The notes beneath the pieces are model-generated. The model had not been told where the DNA came from, did no database searches, and worked only from the letters and a program-made list of their open reading frames with translations. Of a stretch of 64,000 nucleotides of DNA, positions 21,301 through 33,300 are shown one piece after another. Where the stretch lies: assembly GCA_002104935.1 (NCBI GenBank), contig MCGT01000039.1, forward strand, positions 124,001-188,000, written 5' to 3'. Numbering within the stretch: position 1 is the first letter of the stretch; each line of letters begins with the position of its first letter. The stretch is from Hesseltinella vesiculosa. Taxonomy: Eukaryota > Mucoromycota > Mucoromycetes > Mucorales > Cunninghamellaceae. The position numbers were made by a program, and so were the translations under genes.

Positions 21301-23514
21301 CAAACTGTTCGTCAAGCGGCTGACAGGCACTTGACGCTTGTTGTTGATGTCATCGACCAGTTGTTCCAACACCTTCAAGGCAAACTTGACTTGAGCTTGC
21401 ATGTCAACCTTGGTCGAAGTACCTTTTTTTTTTAGAGGTGAGAACAAGTGTGCTTCTCTTTTTTTATCGGGTGCTTACCAGTTTCTTCATAGACATCATG
21501 GAGATATTCAATGCCCATGATTTCACCAGCATGGAAGCGGCGAGAAGTGAAGCCTTCGACAAAGGTGGAGGCAATGTCGGGGTGGATGGAAGCGACCTTG
21601 GGTACGAATTCGCTGGAGTGGTGGTTGCGGGTGGTGGCCTTGCCAATGTCCAGAGCCAGGGAACGGCCAAGATGGCCGCTGTTCAAGGGAGTGCTGTCGT
21701 CGTAGCGGTCAAAGCCAGCGAGGTAGCTTTGCAACAGGCCGGCGATTTCGAGAGGTGCGCGGTCGACGGCAAGATGCAGCCATTTGCGGGCACTTTCGTA
21801 CAGGTGCTGACAGAGTTCCTTGCGATAGGTGTAGCTATCGCCCAGTTCGATGGTGACATTGACGCGCTTGGAGGTGAAGCGGTAGTTGGAGGAGTATTCG
21901 TCACGGTATTCACCTTCACAGCTGAGCCAGACTAATTGGACAAGTTCCAAGAGCAGGGTCAATAGGTGCTTGTCAGCAAAGGCTTGGGGAAACGAGGCTA
22001 CAATGCGGTCGGTAGCCTTGAGAGCCAGCTGGTGCACCTTGAGCAGACGGTGGCAGCACAGTTCCAGCAAGGTCGAGACTTGCTTGCGTAAATCAGCTTC
22101 GAGGGTCTGCATGGCAGCGCGGTTGGCAGCATCCTTGGTGAAGGCGCCGGCTACACGTTCGGCAATGGTTTCGAGGCAGTTGGCCAGGGAGCTTGTGCTG
22201 ACGCCGTCGTTCATAAAGTAGCGAATGACAAAGCTGCAGTCGCCCATGATGCTGCGCTTCATTTCCACGTGGTAGACAGTCAAAGCAAAGACGGTTTGGG
22301 CATAGGAGTAAGCCTTGACATCGTAGGAGAGCGAAGGCAGGACGGCCAAGAGCTTCTGGCGCATGGCAGTGACGTCGGTGTCGACCGAGCCACCACGCAG
22401 CACCGAGTTGTATTCAAGGTCGCTTTCCAGGTAGTTGGTGGCGGTTTCGATGACAAGGATAGGGGTCTTCTTGGCGATCACGGTCAGGGATTGCTGCCAT
22501 TCGCGGGTCCACATGGACTCGGTGACAAAGCCAAAGACCACGGACAGGAACCACATATTACGGAACAAGGAGACCAGTTCGGCCGAGCAGTTCAGATGGG
22601 GCTCGAAATCGGCATGGGCCAGCAAGGCTTGCAAGGCGGGACGCAGCATACTCAGTTTGGAAATCAAGGGCAAGTCGTTTGATTTGCGTTCTTGGGCCAT
22701 ATGGCGTTGGATAGCCGTGCCGTTTTCTACAAACGCAGTCAGCAGACACGTCAAGTACGTCTGGTACAATTCAGGACGGCTTGACAAGCGCACCGCCAAA
22801 TCATGCATAGCATTTTGAATCTGCAAGAGAAAGGACGAAAAAAAAAAAAAGTCAGAAAAAGATATGAGCAAATCGTTTTGGGCTTACAGAGGTAGACAGC
22901 TGCTTGTTGTCGATGGTCAATGATTCGCGGCTGAGGGTGGCAAACAATTGAACGATGTCTTCGAACACCTTGAGAGGCGACACCACGGCAAGATCAACCA
23001 AAGAGGACGTCAGCGAAGCCATGGAGGCGGTGGAGAGGCTCTTTCGACGAAGAAGCAACATGGAAAGGGCTTGGGCAATGATCTATGGTTTTGGTAAGAA
23101 AAAGAGGGATGAGCGGTGGCTTTTGTAGAGATGGAAGCAACAAGTAGGTCATACCGAGTCATCTTTCAGGTGGACAGCAACGCCAACAATGGCAGACAGA
23201 GAGTTAGTGATGACTTGTTGCTTTTGTTGTTGGCTGAGATGTTCACCGGAGGGAGCACCAGTGATGGCATGGCCATCGGTGTCCGAGGCGTCGCCGTCGC
23301 TGTAACGGGCAATTTCGTTCAGCAAGGCATACAGGGTTGACATGGCTGCCTGTGACATTTGCTGGGCATTAGGCTTGGTCTTGACACATTGGGCCAGACG
23401 CAACACGGCATACTTTTGCACGCCCACGTCTCCGACCTTCAATTCAAACACGGGCGATGGGGTGGCCAAGAATCGAGAAATGGTGTTGGTCATGTTCGTG
23501 CTTGTGTGGGGGAG

Positions 23515-23575
<61 letters not shown>

Positions 23576-25052
23576 TGAGAATTCTGGGGCTAGTGTGCTC
23601 TTGCGGTTCTTACTTGATGGACAGCAGTACCGAGGCGTCCAGGGCAGCGCCTTGGGTCCAAGCTTCGTCGACGTCAGGCGTCAAGAACAGCGATTCGGTG
23701 ACATGACGCACAAGACCGTCATCCATTTCACGCAAATACACAGCGGACAATGTTGCGACGTGCTAAAGAGGAAAAAAAAAAAAGTGTGAGCTCCTGGTTT
23801 CCCTTTCTCCATCTACATACCAAGCTGATGGCCATGATTTCATGCATGTAGGCGTCTGGGGTCCATTTTTCACCGTTCTGGCGTTGTTTTTCGGCAAATT
23901 GGCAGATTTCTTCAAAGTAGCCGATGGCTGTGGCGTAGACAGGGCGCAGGCTGGCGGTCAGCTCTGGGACAGAGGCGGCCGTGATGGGCTGTTGCATCAG
24001 GGTAGACCAAGGGGCTTCGATGGTGTCCATCCAGTGATTCTTGCGATGGGGCTTCAGGGGTGTGGCCTTGGCTGGGTCAGCGCCGGCCATGACACGGGCG
24101 CACACGTTGCGCAACACCAACAGCCAGTCATACAGCACACGGTTGCTGCTGATAGGCATGCCGAGTTCCCAATAGCGAGCCAGCACACGACGGCTGTACA
24201 CCGAGATGTCGTGGTCTTTCAGACAGGTGGAGATGGAGGTGTTGACTTGTTCCAAGAGTTTGTCGTTGATCAGCGATTGGGTATTGTTGCACAGGATCAC
24301 CAATTGGTTGGGGCGGAAAAGGTAGGGCGAGACTTGCAACGCGCGCGAAAGACCAGCCAAAGAAGGCAGGATGAAGGTGATGGTATATTCCACTAAAAAA
24401 GAAAAAAGGTGAGGGTTTGCTTTTTTTAAGTGTTTTGTTCCTTACCATCCAAGTTCAGCTGTTCCATCAAGCTGCCAGCATACTTCCAGAGGGTAGACGT
24501 GACTCGTTCATAGACCGAAGGCAGCTTGTAGCCGATCTCCAACAAGCCTGACACCAAGCTGAAGGTGATGGCGTCAGGGGGAGGAGGGCCTCGGTTCAAG
24601 GTGACAGGTTCCCAGTCGTAGACTGTCAAATAACGAACATAGCCAAGTAGGCGAGGAACGAGCTGCAATTGTCGTTCTTCGGTGGCGTTGGTGACATACT
24701 TGACAAGAGCAGCCACCGTCTGTTCACTGCGACGGGTCTAGAGAAGCGAGAATGGCGATGGGTGGTTGTGTCCTGGTTATTGTCATGGGGGACTTACCAT
24801 CGTGCCAACTTTTTCCAATGATCCACGAGTGTAGATGGTGTCGTCATTGAGCTTATCGAGAGGAAGGGGAGGGCATTTGGATAAGAGCTTGTCCACTTCG
24901 TCATCGGTTGCTTTGGCTTTCGAGTCAGCAAGCACTTCGGCCAGGCCAAGGAGGATACGAGAATGCAGATCGGCGTCCAAACTACAAACAACAAGCATGA
25001 GTATAAGCAAGATCACTGATGACTACAGGCAACAGCTGCATACTTACGGCAT
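18320..25052 (-). CDS. STT4: Phosphatidylinositol 4-kinase III alpha (Stt4/PI4KA)
   Basis: This large minus-strand gene has at least twelve coding exons and about 1,900-2,000 residues, as expected for Stt4. The kinase domain is in the last exon (18320-19204), with IFKVGDDCRQDVLALQLI, the catalytic loop DRHNGNIMLDDDGHI, IDFGFIFDIAPGGG and a C terminus ending NGIPY. Upstream exons encode the helical accessory/PIK region (LEYYPVETVFFYVPQIVQAL, ALRYDELGYVEKYI) and the long N-terminal scaffold (QNAMHDLAVRLSSR onward). Stt4 makes PI4P at the plasma membrane. The start appears to be a five-base exon, ATGCC at 25048-25052, spliced to TTTGGAC at 24981. Introns contain A/T runs and one long CT repeat. 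The second step toward PI(4,5)P2 (MSS4) is encoded at 56.7-58.9 kb. Confidence 0.93.
23518..23571. repeat. (GA)n microsatellite inside an STT4 intron
   Basis: About 26 GA units. On the coding (minus) strand this is a CT repeat that ends directly at the acceptor CTCAG before TCTCCCCC, so it doubles as the polypyrimidine tract. Confidence 0.9.
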
Positions 25053-25284
25053 CTGTATTATATTATAAAAAAAGCAGTAAAGAAAAGAGATAAAAGGGGG
25101 TCCTGGTATTTTTTTTTAATTGCTTTTGGAGATCAGCAGCTTTATTTTCACATGGCTGTTTTTTCCAAATGGAGCTGCCCACCACGCCGATGACCCGTGC
25201 ACGAACTGCCCCAGTTTTTTTTTGACATGAGCATGATTTTTTTAATTTTGATAGAATTACAAAACGAGGTCTAAAAAGATTATT
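25053..25284. other. Intergenic gap between STT4 and the methyltransferase gene
   Basis: Short gap holding the STT4 upstream region and the 3' side of the methyltransferase gene. It is A/T-rich, with no further gene. Confidence 0.5.
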
Positions 25285-26840
25285 TTAAGTCAAAAGCATT
25301 TTCATGTTTTCATAATACATCAGCATGGGATTCTCGCCGCTGCGGGTGGTGGTTTTTTCAATGTCTCCATAGCGTTCACAAAAGTGGCGATGGGTCATGA
25401 CCTTGACATTGCGGTCGTTTCCGGCTCGAGAGCCACGACACACCAGCAAGTACATGTCCCGGAGCAGTTCCCAGTTGGTTGGGAAAAAGATATCAAACCA
25501 GCCAGGCTGGACCATGAAAGTTGAGCAAGGGACCATGGTGCCTTTATAGCGGGTCTGGACCACGGGCGCATTGACCCCAGGAATGGCATCGGGCAGAGAT
25601 GAGAAATCGGACAGGATCAGGCGATGTTGAGGGAAATATTCCTTGAGCGTTTCCATGAATAAGAAGAGCTTGGTGGGTATGAATTCAGGAGCAGTTAGGT
25701 TGGGGGCGAGGGGCAGGGATGTCAACAGCTTGTACCAAAACGAATTGGCCAACACAGGGTTTCGGTACCGGGTTTGCTTCCTGGTGGCTAGATACCGGCT
25801 GATCAGGGCATCGTGCCCCACAGGCTCGTATAACTCGGCATAATCACCTTTGTGGTCTGTGCTGACCAATGCTTGGTATGGCTTGAGTGTTTCAACGTCA
25901 TAGCGAATCAAGTCGTGAGCAAAGTTATCCTGAATAGAAAAAAGGACGTGAGATCTTGGCTACAATGACTCTCCACCTACAATGACTTCCATGCCCAAAA
26001 AGAAACACATGTCAGGCACATGGGTATCCCAGTCGAATATACTTTTGTTGATGATTTTGACGCAGTGATGTTGTTGGGAGGCGTCACGCACGTCTTGACG
26101 CTCAGATTGGCGCTCGGCAAGCTTGGATGAGATTTCAATGATGTTGTATTGTGTTCGTTTGTAGACCGACGGCTCGTATTTCTGGATATAGTCGAGGATG
26201 TTCATCATCAAGGTCCCATTACCGGCCCCCATTTCATAGATGATCAAGTCCTTGTGGGGATACAGATTCAGTTTGTATTCAGACACCATATATTTGGCAA
26301 CCGCATATCCATACCATGGCTACGTAGTAGACGGGTCAGTGCTTGTCAAAACGAAAAAAAAAAAAAAAAAAAAAAGCTTACCTTGAACAGTTCTGTAGGC
26401 GTATGCCATACTTGTCGGGCAAGATCGTCAACATCGTCTGCCTCGGATTCCAGGTCTCGATACATTTTGGCCAGCAGATTCATAAATTCCAAATGGTCGC
26501 GCATGTCAACAAAATCGAAATCGGTCTCGGGCGAGAAGATGACGGCTTGTTTGGAAAAGTAGCCATAGTTTGGATTGTAGAGAGAGTCATCAATAAAGTC
26601 GCGCACAAGCATATTGGTGCGTTTGGGAATCGAGCCGCCGGATGCAATGTCTTTGGCGGTCACTCGTCGATACTTGCGCCGAAGGTCAATGTCTTCGGTG
26701 TCATCAGGTGGCGTGAGGAATGGCAAGAGAAATTGCGTACGAGGCTCGCCTGAAGAATAGTGTCGAGACAACCCTGTACGCTGCAAGCGGCCAATGGAGC
26801 ATGTCAGTGATCGATGAACCCGTGGACTAAACAAACGCAT
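25285..26840 (-). CDS. Mitochondrial MidA/NDUFAF7-type methyltransferase (DUF185)
   Basis: Three exons (26382-26840, 25981-26319, 25285-25929) join in frame and encode about 480 residues. The N terminus (MRLFSPRVHRSLTCSIGRLQ) is basic and Ser/Arg-rich, as in a mitochondrial presequence. The substrate-loop start reads FIDDSLYNPNYGYFSKQAV. The SAM-binding glycine motif is IIYEMGAGNGTLMMNILDYI. PWYGYAVAKYM links the first two exons. This matches the S-adenosylmethionine-dependent MidA family (Methyltransf_28). NDUFAF7 in animals methylates an arginine of NDUFS2 for complex I assembly; fungal members such as yeast YKL162C are divergent, so the substrate here is inferred. An A run of over 20 bases sits in the first intron. 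Confidence 0.8.
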
Positions 26841-27331
26841 CTATAAAAAAAACAGAAAGAAGCAGAAAAGTGATAGAAAAAAAAAAACAACGGCCCGCCC
26901 AAAAAAAAAAAAAAAAAAAAAGGTCATGTGCTCTAACTCCGCCGTTGCCAGCCATGGCTGACCACCCTCCCATCCTACAACCGTGCCCTTCCCTGTGGCC
27001 TTGGTCATTTGCTGACGTTGTTGTATAGCTGAGGAGGTGCAGCAGTTACAAGGGAAGTCTTGCGTGGTACAAATGGCTGAATTTGCGTGGTTTTCCTTTG
27101 ACCAAATGCTGTACGATGAAACCATTGCTAACATGACGCCTTTTTTGTTGATATTTTATAGAGCTTGGTGAGCAATTTTGGATAGGGACGAGTTTGAGTT
27201 TGATTTCCATGTGGAAGGATAAATAAAACATTGTCTGGCACACGGTGAAACGACTGGGGCGGCATTCACGCTAAAAATTTTCCTCCGCTTCCCTTCTTTT
27301 CCTTATCTTTTTTCTATACGACTGCTTAAAC
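26841..27331. other. Intergenic stretch between divergent genes
   Basis: This is the shared upstream region of the minus-strand methyltransferase and the plus-strand peroxiredoxin. A 20-base A run lies near 26901-26920. No gene is recognised. Confidence 0.5.
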
Positions 27332-28083
27332 ATGGTAAGCAATGCTCTTCTCTTTTACTGGAGCATTTCTAACAGCCTTTACTATTTTGCTGGTGGGAAT
27401 AGACCGTCCAAGTTGGTGATACGGTAATGCTCAAGCAGCAAAACCTAGAAGGCGGGAAAAAAACTCACACGCACTTCCCAACATTGTAGATTCCTGACGT
27501 TTCCTTGACGTACGTGCCTTACAATCCCGATGAATCTCTGCAAGCTTGCCCTGTACCCATTCCTTACAATCTGCACAAGGAACTCAAGGGCAAGAAGGCT
27601 GTGATTGTCGCTGTGCCCGGTAAACACAAAACCCTGGTTTTTTATTGTTTTGACGTGTGTCTGACCCGTTCTTATGTAGGCGCCTTCACCCCCACCTGCT
27701 CATTGCAGCACATTCCTGGTTTTGTGGAGAAAGCTGATGAATTGAAGAAGAAGGGTGTCGACGTGATCCTCGGCACAGCCGTGAACGACGGTTTTGTCAT
27801 GAACGCCTGGTAAGCTGCATTTGCCACTTGCTGCCAAGCTCAACCTTTTTTTCCCAGGGCCAAGACATTGGGTACCAAGGACAAGGTGATTTTGGCCAGT
27901 GAAGGCGGCTCGGGCTTCTATGAAAAGCTTGGCTTGACGCAAGATTTGACGGCCCGAGGCATGGGGATCCGTAGCAAGCGCTTTGCCCTCATTGTCGATG
28001 ACCTGAAGGTCACCTATGTCGGCGTGGAAACCACTCCAGATTTGACCGTCTCCGGTGTCGATGATGTGTTGGCTGCTTTGTAA
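27332..28083 (+). CDS. AHP1: Peroxiredoxin of the Ahp1/Prx5 type
   Basis: Five exons: 27332-27334 (the ATG alone), 27403-27423, 27490-27619, 27680-27809 and 27858-28083. The 170-residue product starts MTVQVGDTIPDV and carries the peroxidatic cysteine in PGAFTPTCSLQHIPGF, then NDGFVMNAWAKTLG, SEGGSGFYEKLGL and RSKRFALIVDDLKV. A second cysteine in LQACPVP lies where yeast Ahp1 has its resolving Cys31, so the enzyme is probably a two-cysteine thioredoxin-dependent alkyl hydroperoxidase. It is probably cytosolic, since no targeting peptide is visible. Splicing of a start codon from an isolated ATG exon also occurs in the Elongin-B-like gene. Confidence 0.93.
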
Positions 28084-28300
28084 GCACAGCATCAAAATTC
28101 TCAAATAAAAAAAAAAAAGAGGCGTCTTCTTTTGTTCCGTAGTTTGCCAATGAGTGAAAATCGTGGAAAATAAATTTGGTGCGACCATGTTAGCCTGCTA
28201 GCGCCATCGGACAACCCAACGCATAAAGGCGCCATTTCATAGGCTTTTTTGCTCACTTCTTTTTTATTTTTACACGATTTTTTTTTTTCAGCAAACCAAG

Positions 28301-30232
28301 ATGCAAAAGCTTTGGGTCTTGGCTTCGTTTTTAAGCTCTGTGCTTGCATTCAACCCAATGCTGTCCCCTAAAAACCTGCAGGCCATGGGGCATGCCGCCA
28401 CCGTCGAGGCTTTGGATATCAAGACGGTACCAGCGAAGATGGGACCTTTTTGGTTCCAACAGCCTTTGGACCACTTCAACAAAAGTGAAACTCGTACGCT
28501 CAAGCAACGCTACTGGGTCAATCAACAATGGTATGCCAAAGGCGGTCCTGTCATTTGTAAGTCAAGCCATGAAACAAAGGTGTAGTGGGGCTCATCAGGA
28601 TTGAATTTCTTCTGCAGTTTACAATGCAGGCGAAGCCCCCGCTGATGAGCGATCTAACTTTGTATTAAACTCCTCCATGGCGCTCGTTGCTCAAGAACTT
28701 CAAGGTGTGGTCGTTGTGCTTGAACACCGCATGTATGGCCAATCTCGACCCAGTGACGTAAATGCGCTCTTTTCAAGGTTGAATCAACGTTAATTTCTCA
28801 CCCGGTTTTTTTTTTTTTTTTTTGCTCCTGTAGGACAAAGATCTACTCAATTACCTGAACACAAATCAGGTAACAAAACTCAAAAGGTCAAATTTGGGCC
28901 TTGATCTTACTCTTGTTTTGGTCATAGTCACTTGCCGATATGGCAAACATTGCCCTGTCTGGTAACTCTCTGCAAAACTTCCCCTCAGGAAAAATGGCCC
29001 CACCTGATACAAAATGGGTGGTGTATGGTGGTAAGGCACCCTTCAAATGAACTTTGTGTTCCCCTAAACCTTTTTATCTTTTCCCATTGTGGTACATCAG
29101 GGAGCTATTCTGGGAATTTGGCCGCCTGGCTGCGACTGAAGTATCCCAACGTTTTCTCCGCCGCCATTGCTTCCTCTGCCCCAGTGCAAGCTGGCTACGA
29201 TTTCTACCAATACTTTGACCCCATCGGCAACTACGGCCCCTCGTCCTGCATCAAACCCATGACCAGCATCAACGGCTACGTCAACCAAGTCTTGTCTGGC
29301 AAGAACACCGCTGCCAAATTGAAGCTCAAGAACCAATTTGGTCTTGGTAACCTCCAAGACGACGACTTTGCCTCTGGTAAGACACGAAAAAAAAAAAAGG
29401 TTGGGAAACGCCTCGTTTTTTTTTTCTTATTTCTTTCTTTGGGAAGTGCTGAGCACTCCTTTGGGTTTCTGGCAGTCCATGTCACCCACATCCAACCCAT
29501 TTGCTGATCAGTTCTGCCCCATCTTTGACAATGCCACCACCCTCGATGCCCAGATCAAGGCCTTTGGCGACTATGTGGTGGCGCAGCAATGGTGTGGCGA
29601 CAACAACGACTACTGCAACTCGCACAACCAGACCTCCGGTTTCTATACTGGCACCGATTTCGATACACTTGCCTGGGTATGGTGTACCTGCAAAGAGTAT
29701 GCTTACTGGCAAGTAGGTGAACCCCGCTCTGACAATGTCCAGCTGGTGTCTCGAGCCTTGACCACCGCCACCAATGAACGCCAATGTGCTTACTTTTTCA
29801 ATGGCATGAACGTTCCCAAGCGCGCTCCTGTCTCCAAGACCAACAACATCTATGAAGGCTGGCACATCAAGACCTCGCGCACGATCTTTATTGATGGCGA
29901 ATGGGTTAGCTTTATTTTTCTTTTTCTTTTTGCTCGATTGACTGACCTTTCCATTTCATTTAGGACCCTTGGCGTGGACTGAGCGTGCAGAGCCCTCATG
30001 CTCCCCACAAGCCTGTCAACACGACTGATCTCAAGTATGTCTTCTTGCCTCAATCAGTGCACCACTGGGTAAGTCCTCTGGGGGGAATAGAATGAAAAAA
30101 AAAAAAATAGATAGACCATTCTCTCATACTGAAATGACTTGTTAGGATTTCTTCGTCGGCCCTAACGTCGCCCCTGCCATCAATGCCTCGCATGCTTTCA
30201 TCGTCGACACCTTGAAGGAATGGCTTAAATGA
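28301..30232 (+). CDS. Secreted serine carboxypeptidase, family S28 (divergent paralog 3)
   Basis: The ATG at 28301 starts a signal peptide (MQKLWVLASFLSSVLAF). Family motifs follow: FQQPLDHFNKSET, QRYWVNQQWYAKGGPVI, VVVLEHRMYGQSRPS, SLADMANIAL, the split nucleophile GGSYSGNLAAWLRLKYP, IFIDGEW joined across an intron to DPWRGLSVQ (Asp), and LPQSVHHWDFF with the His. The last exon ends at TGA 30230-30232. Relative to the other two S28 proteins it lacks the Gln/His-rich linker, replaces the final HGxHCF with SVHHW, and has CGDNNDYC and WCTCKEYAYW blocks, so it belongs to a different subgroup. The intron between GG and S is conserved with the other two. Confidence 0.88.
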
Positions 30233-30366
30233 GATTCTCTGTGTTCACCACCAAGTACTTTGCAGTTCTGTTTGAATTAACTAAAAAAACCCAGCTATTT
30301 CTTTAATATTTTGATGAATGTCGCTTGGGGAGGGGGTAAATCGAGGCAAAGGCGGAGAGAAAAAGA

Positions 30367-33300
30367 CTAACTTTCGGCGTGGCCAGTTTCATAGCGCAAG
30401 CCTTTGTTCTTCAGGAATTCGTCCAATGATTTCACATAGGCATAGTAAGGCTCCCATTGCTTTTGGGTTTCTTGTGGTGTCAATTGTTGCTGAGCCAAAG
30501 TTTGCTCCAACAACTTGTGACTAAGAAAAAAAAAATGAGCATGAAATGAAACGAAAAAAAAAAAAAAAAAGCCACGCTTACATTCGACCAACATCACGAG
30601 CACGCACCATTTGCTTGGCAAACAAGGCCAGGATCCGGAAGAATTTCAGAGCAACCATCATCTCCTCCTCGGCCGAGCAACCAGCAGCACGGGTTAAGCA
30701 GTAATTGATACCGTCGGCATGGATATGTTCATACACAGCCTCTTGAGGGACCTTGCGCGTTTCATTCAAATCGTCGGCTGATTTCAATGCCTTGCAAAGC
30801 GCACGCGTCAACTTCAAGGTCTTGTCCATAGACCGATAATTGGCATCGGCATACTTCTCAAACGACTACACAAAGAAGAAAAAGTCAGTGCCATGCTTTG
30901 GAGAAGGCTTGGGCTACCTTTTTCAAAACATCCATGAACAAACGACAAGCATCTTCGGCCTTTTGGCTATTGCCAGGCAGCCCTTGCGTGATCGCTTCAA
31001 CCATAGCCAGCATCGGGGCCTGTAAATCTTCATTCTGATCGCCTTGATCGAACAGTAACATAGATTGATCCAATGGCAACACACCCGACGCTATGGCTCG
31101 AGCATAGGGCGTCAAGACGTCTACCTTCCAGTCAGCGTCGTCGGTGCTTTCTTCGGTCTGGGGCTCGGCCAATTCGTGTTTGACAAAGGACACCAAGTTT
31201 TCTTGCTTGGAGGCAGTGCAACTGAGACAGAGATGCCGGAACAGGCTACCAACAAACACGTGGTGCGAGAACAGCTGGTACATGTCGACAATGATACCAT
31301 AGGCCTAGATCAAAGAACGTGAGCAAGAGCAGGTCATCATCGAGCCGAAATAGCATACCAGGCGGCGCACTTGAGGCAAGGGAGTGACGTCTGACGACGA
31401 AGAAATCAATTCCTCGCATTTTTCCAGAGTCCAGTCACGACGGCGTTCAAGCAAGACTTGTGCAGCTGTGCTGTCCAGACTATCGTCATCAGCCACTTGA
31501 GCACAGCGCCAGACGAGATAGTGGAAGAGCACGGCCAAGGCCGATTTGGAAAGCTTGAAAAAAAAAAAAAACGAGACTTGAGTGGGACCGTAATCCAGCC
31601 ACCCCTCCACTTACCTGGCATTCGTTTTCATAACCCAAAGTGGATCGGTCCACAAGATTCATGATCAGCTCGGTTCCTTGCGTTCTTTCTTGTGTCAAGT
31701 CATCCAGCACGTCGCAAACGTCAATAACGGCTGTCAGATTGTCCAGGCGCACCACGGCTGTCGTGATAGCATGCAGACTGTCTTCGGAAAATCGAGATGT
31801 GTACAGGTCCTTGCCTTGACAAGCCGAGCGCAGCTGAGTCATCACTGTCGTCTGCAGCTCATCCACCAGCGGCTGGCTTGCATCGCTCATAAAGTTTGTC
31901 TTGGTCATATGTTGGATCGATAATGCGCATTGTTGAAGAAGTTCGGTATCATTAACGTTGCTATAAACAGTACATAATTGCCGCAACAGTTCTTTGAAAG
32001 ACTAGGAGAAAGAAAAAAAAAAAAAAAGGCAGTTCTCGTTAGGTCTCAACCAAACCTCATCCGCCTCCTCTCTGGCTTACGTCTTCAGCGCGCAGTTCCA
32101 AATACACGTTCATATTCATCAAGAGAGGCACCTGCACCAATTGTGATAAACGGCTGGTATCATCGCGATACTTTCCCAGTAGCTTGGGCAGAGATTGCGC
32201 CAAGTTTCGTGACAGATCGTTGCGGGTTTGATCCAACTGTGTCTCATCCTGCAGGAGAATGAAAAAAAAAAAACGAGTTTTTCCAACGCTCCATTTTTGG
32301 CCCCATCTTCTTCTTCGCCGACTAACCTTTCTCTTCTTAGTAAGCATACGTAAACATTCCACAAACACGTAGACGAGAATGGTTTCTTCCTTGTTGGTCA
32401 AACGATAGCCATCGACATTTTCTTGGGCGCCTGCACTGTGGTCACGGGCAAGGAAATCAGCGAGGGCTTGGTAATCAGGCAGGTGCTGAACGACGTTCCA
32501 GAGCGCATCCACGGTGTTCTCGATCATCTGCTTGTGTTTGATGTCCACTACCCAGGTGGCTTCGCCCATATCATCATCACCGTCAAGTCCATGGCTGCCG
32601 CGCATGCGGTCGGCGACAAATGAGGCAATGCTCTTGAAAGCAACCCAGGCCTTGTTGACGGCTGGGGTGCTGGTAGGCTGGCGAAGGAAATGACTAGAGG
32701 ACTGGGCACTGGATGCGACTGACAAGGACGCGAGGGACGATTCAACTTGGGACACGCTGGGCAGAAACAGGTCTTTTTCGATGACAGCCTTGATCCATGG
32801 CGCAATGGCTTTGCGAATACGGGGTTGGGTCGACAGCAGTAGGTCAGCCATGTCTTTTTGTTGGTCGTGAGCGAACCATTCGGCATGTCCTTGATGCACC
32901 AGGTGGCACAAACCAATTGCATGCACACGTGTGTTCAGGTCCACGTCATAAAGTGCCATTTCCACCAGTCGTTGCAAAAAGCGTTGCAGAAAGACGTCCA
33001 TCTTCTCAGCCACTGCCTCCACCTTGACGGTTTTTTGGATCTGCTTGATGGCTTCCGATCGCACACTTGCTTGCTAAATCAAGAAAAAATGGCAAGGATG
33101 ATCAATGACCAAGTCGACAGGAACGAAGACGTTCACTTACAGGATCGTTCAGAGCCCAGCCCAAGTAACGGAAGTACTGATTGTCGGCAAACCCAGAAGG
33201 ATAGAGTAATACCCATTGGCCCAATTCTCGAAAACATTCCACGCGAATGACAGTTTCAACGTCGCGTGAGCGATGCACAAACAAACTTGTCAAAAGAAGA

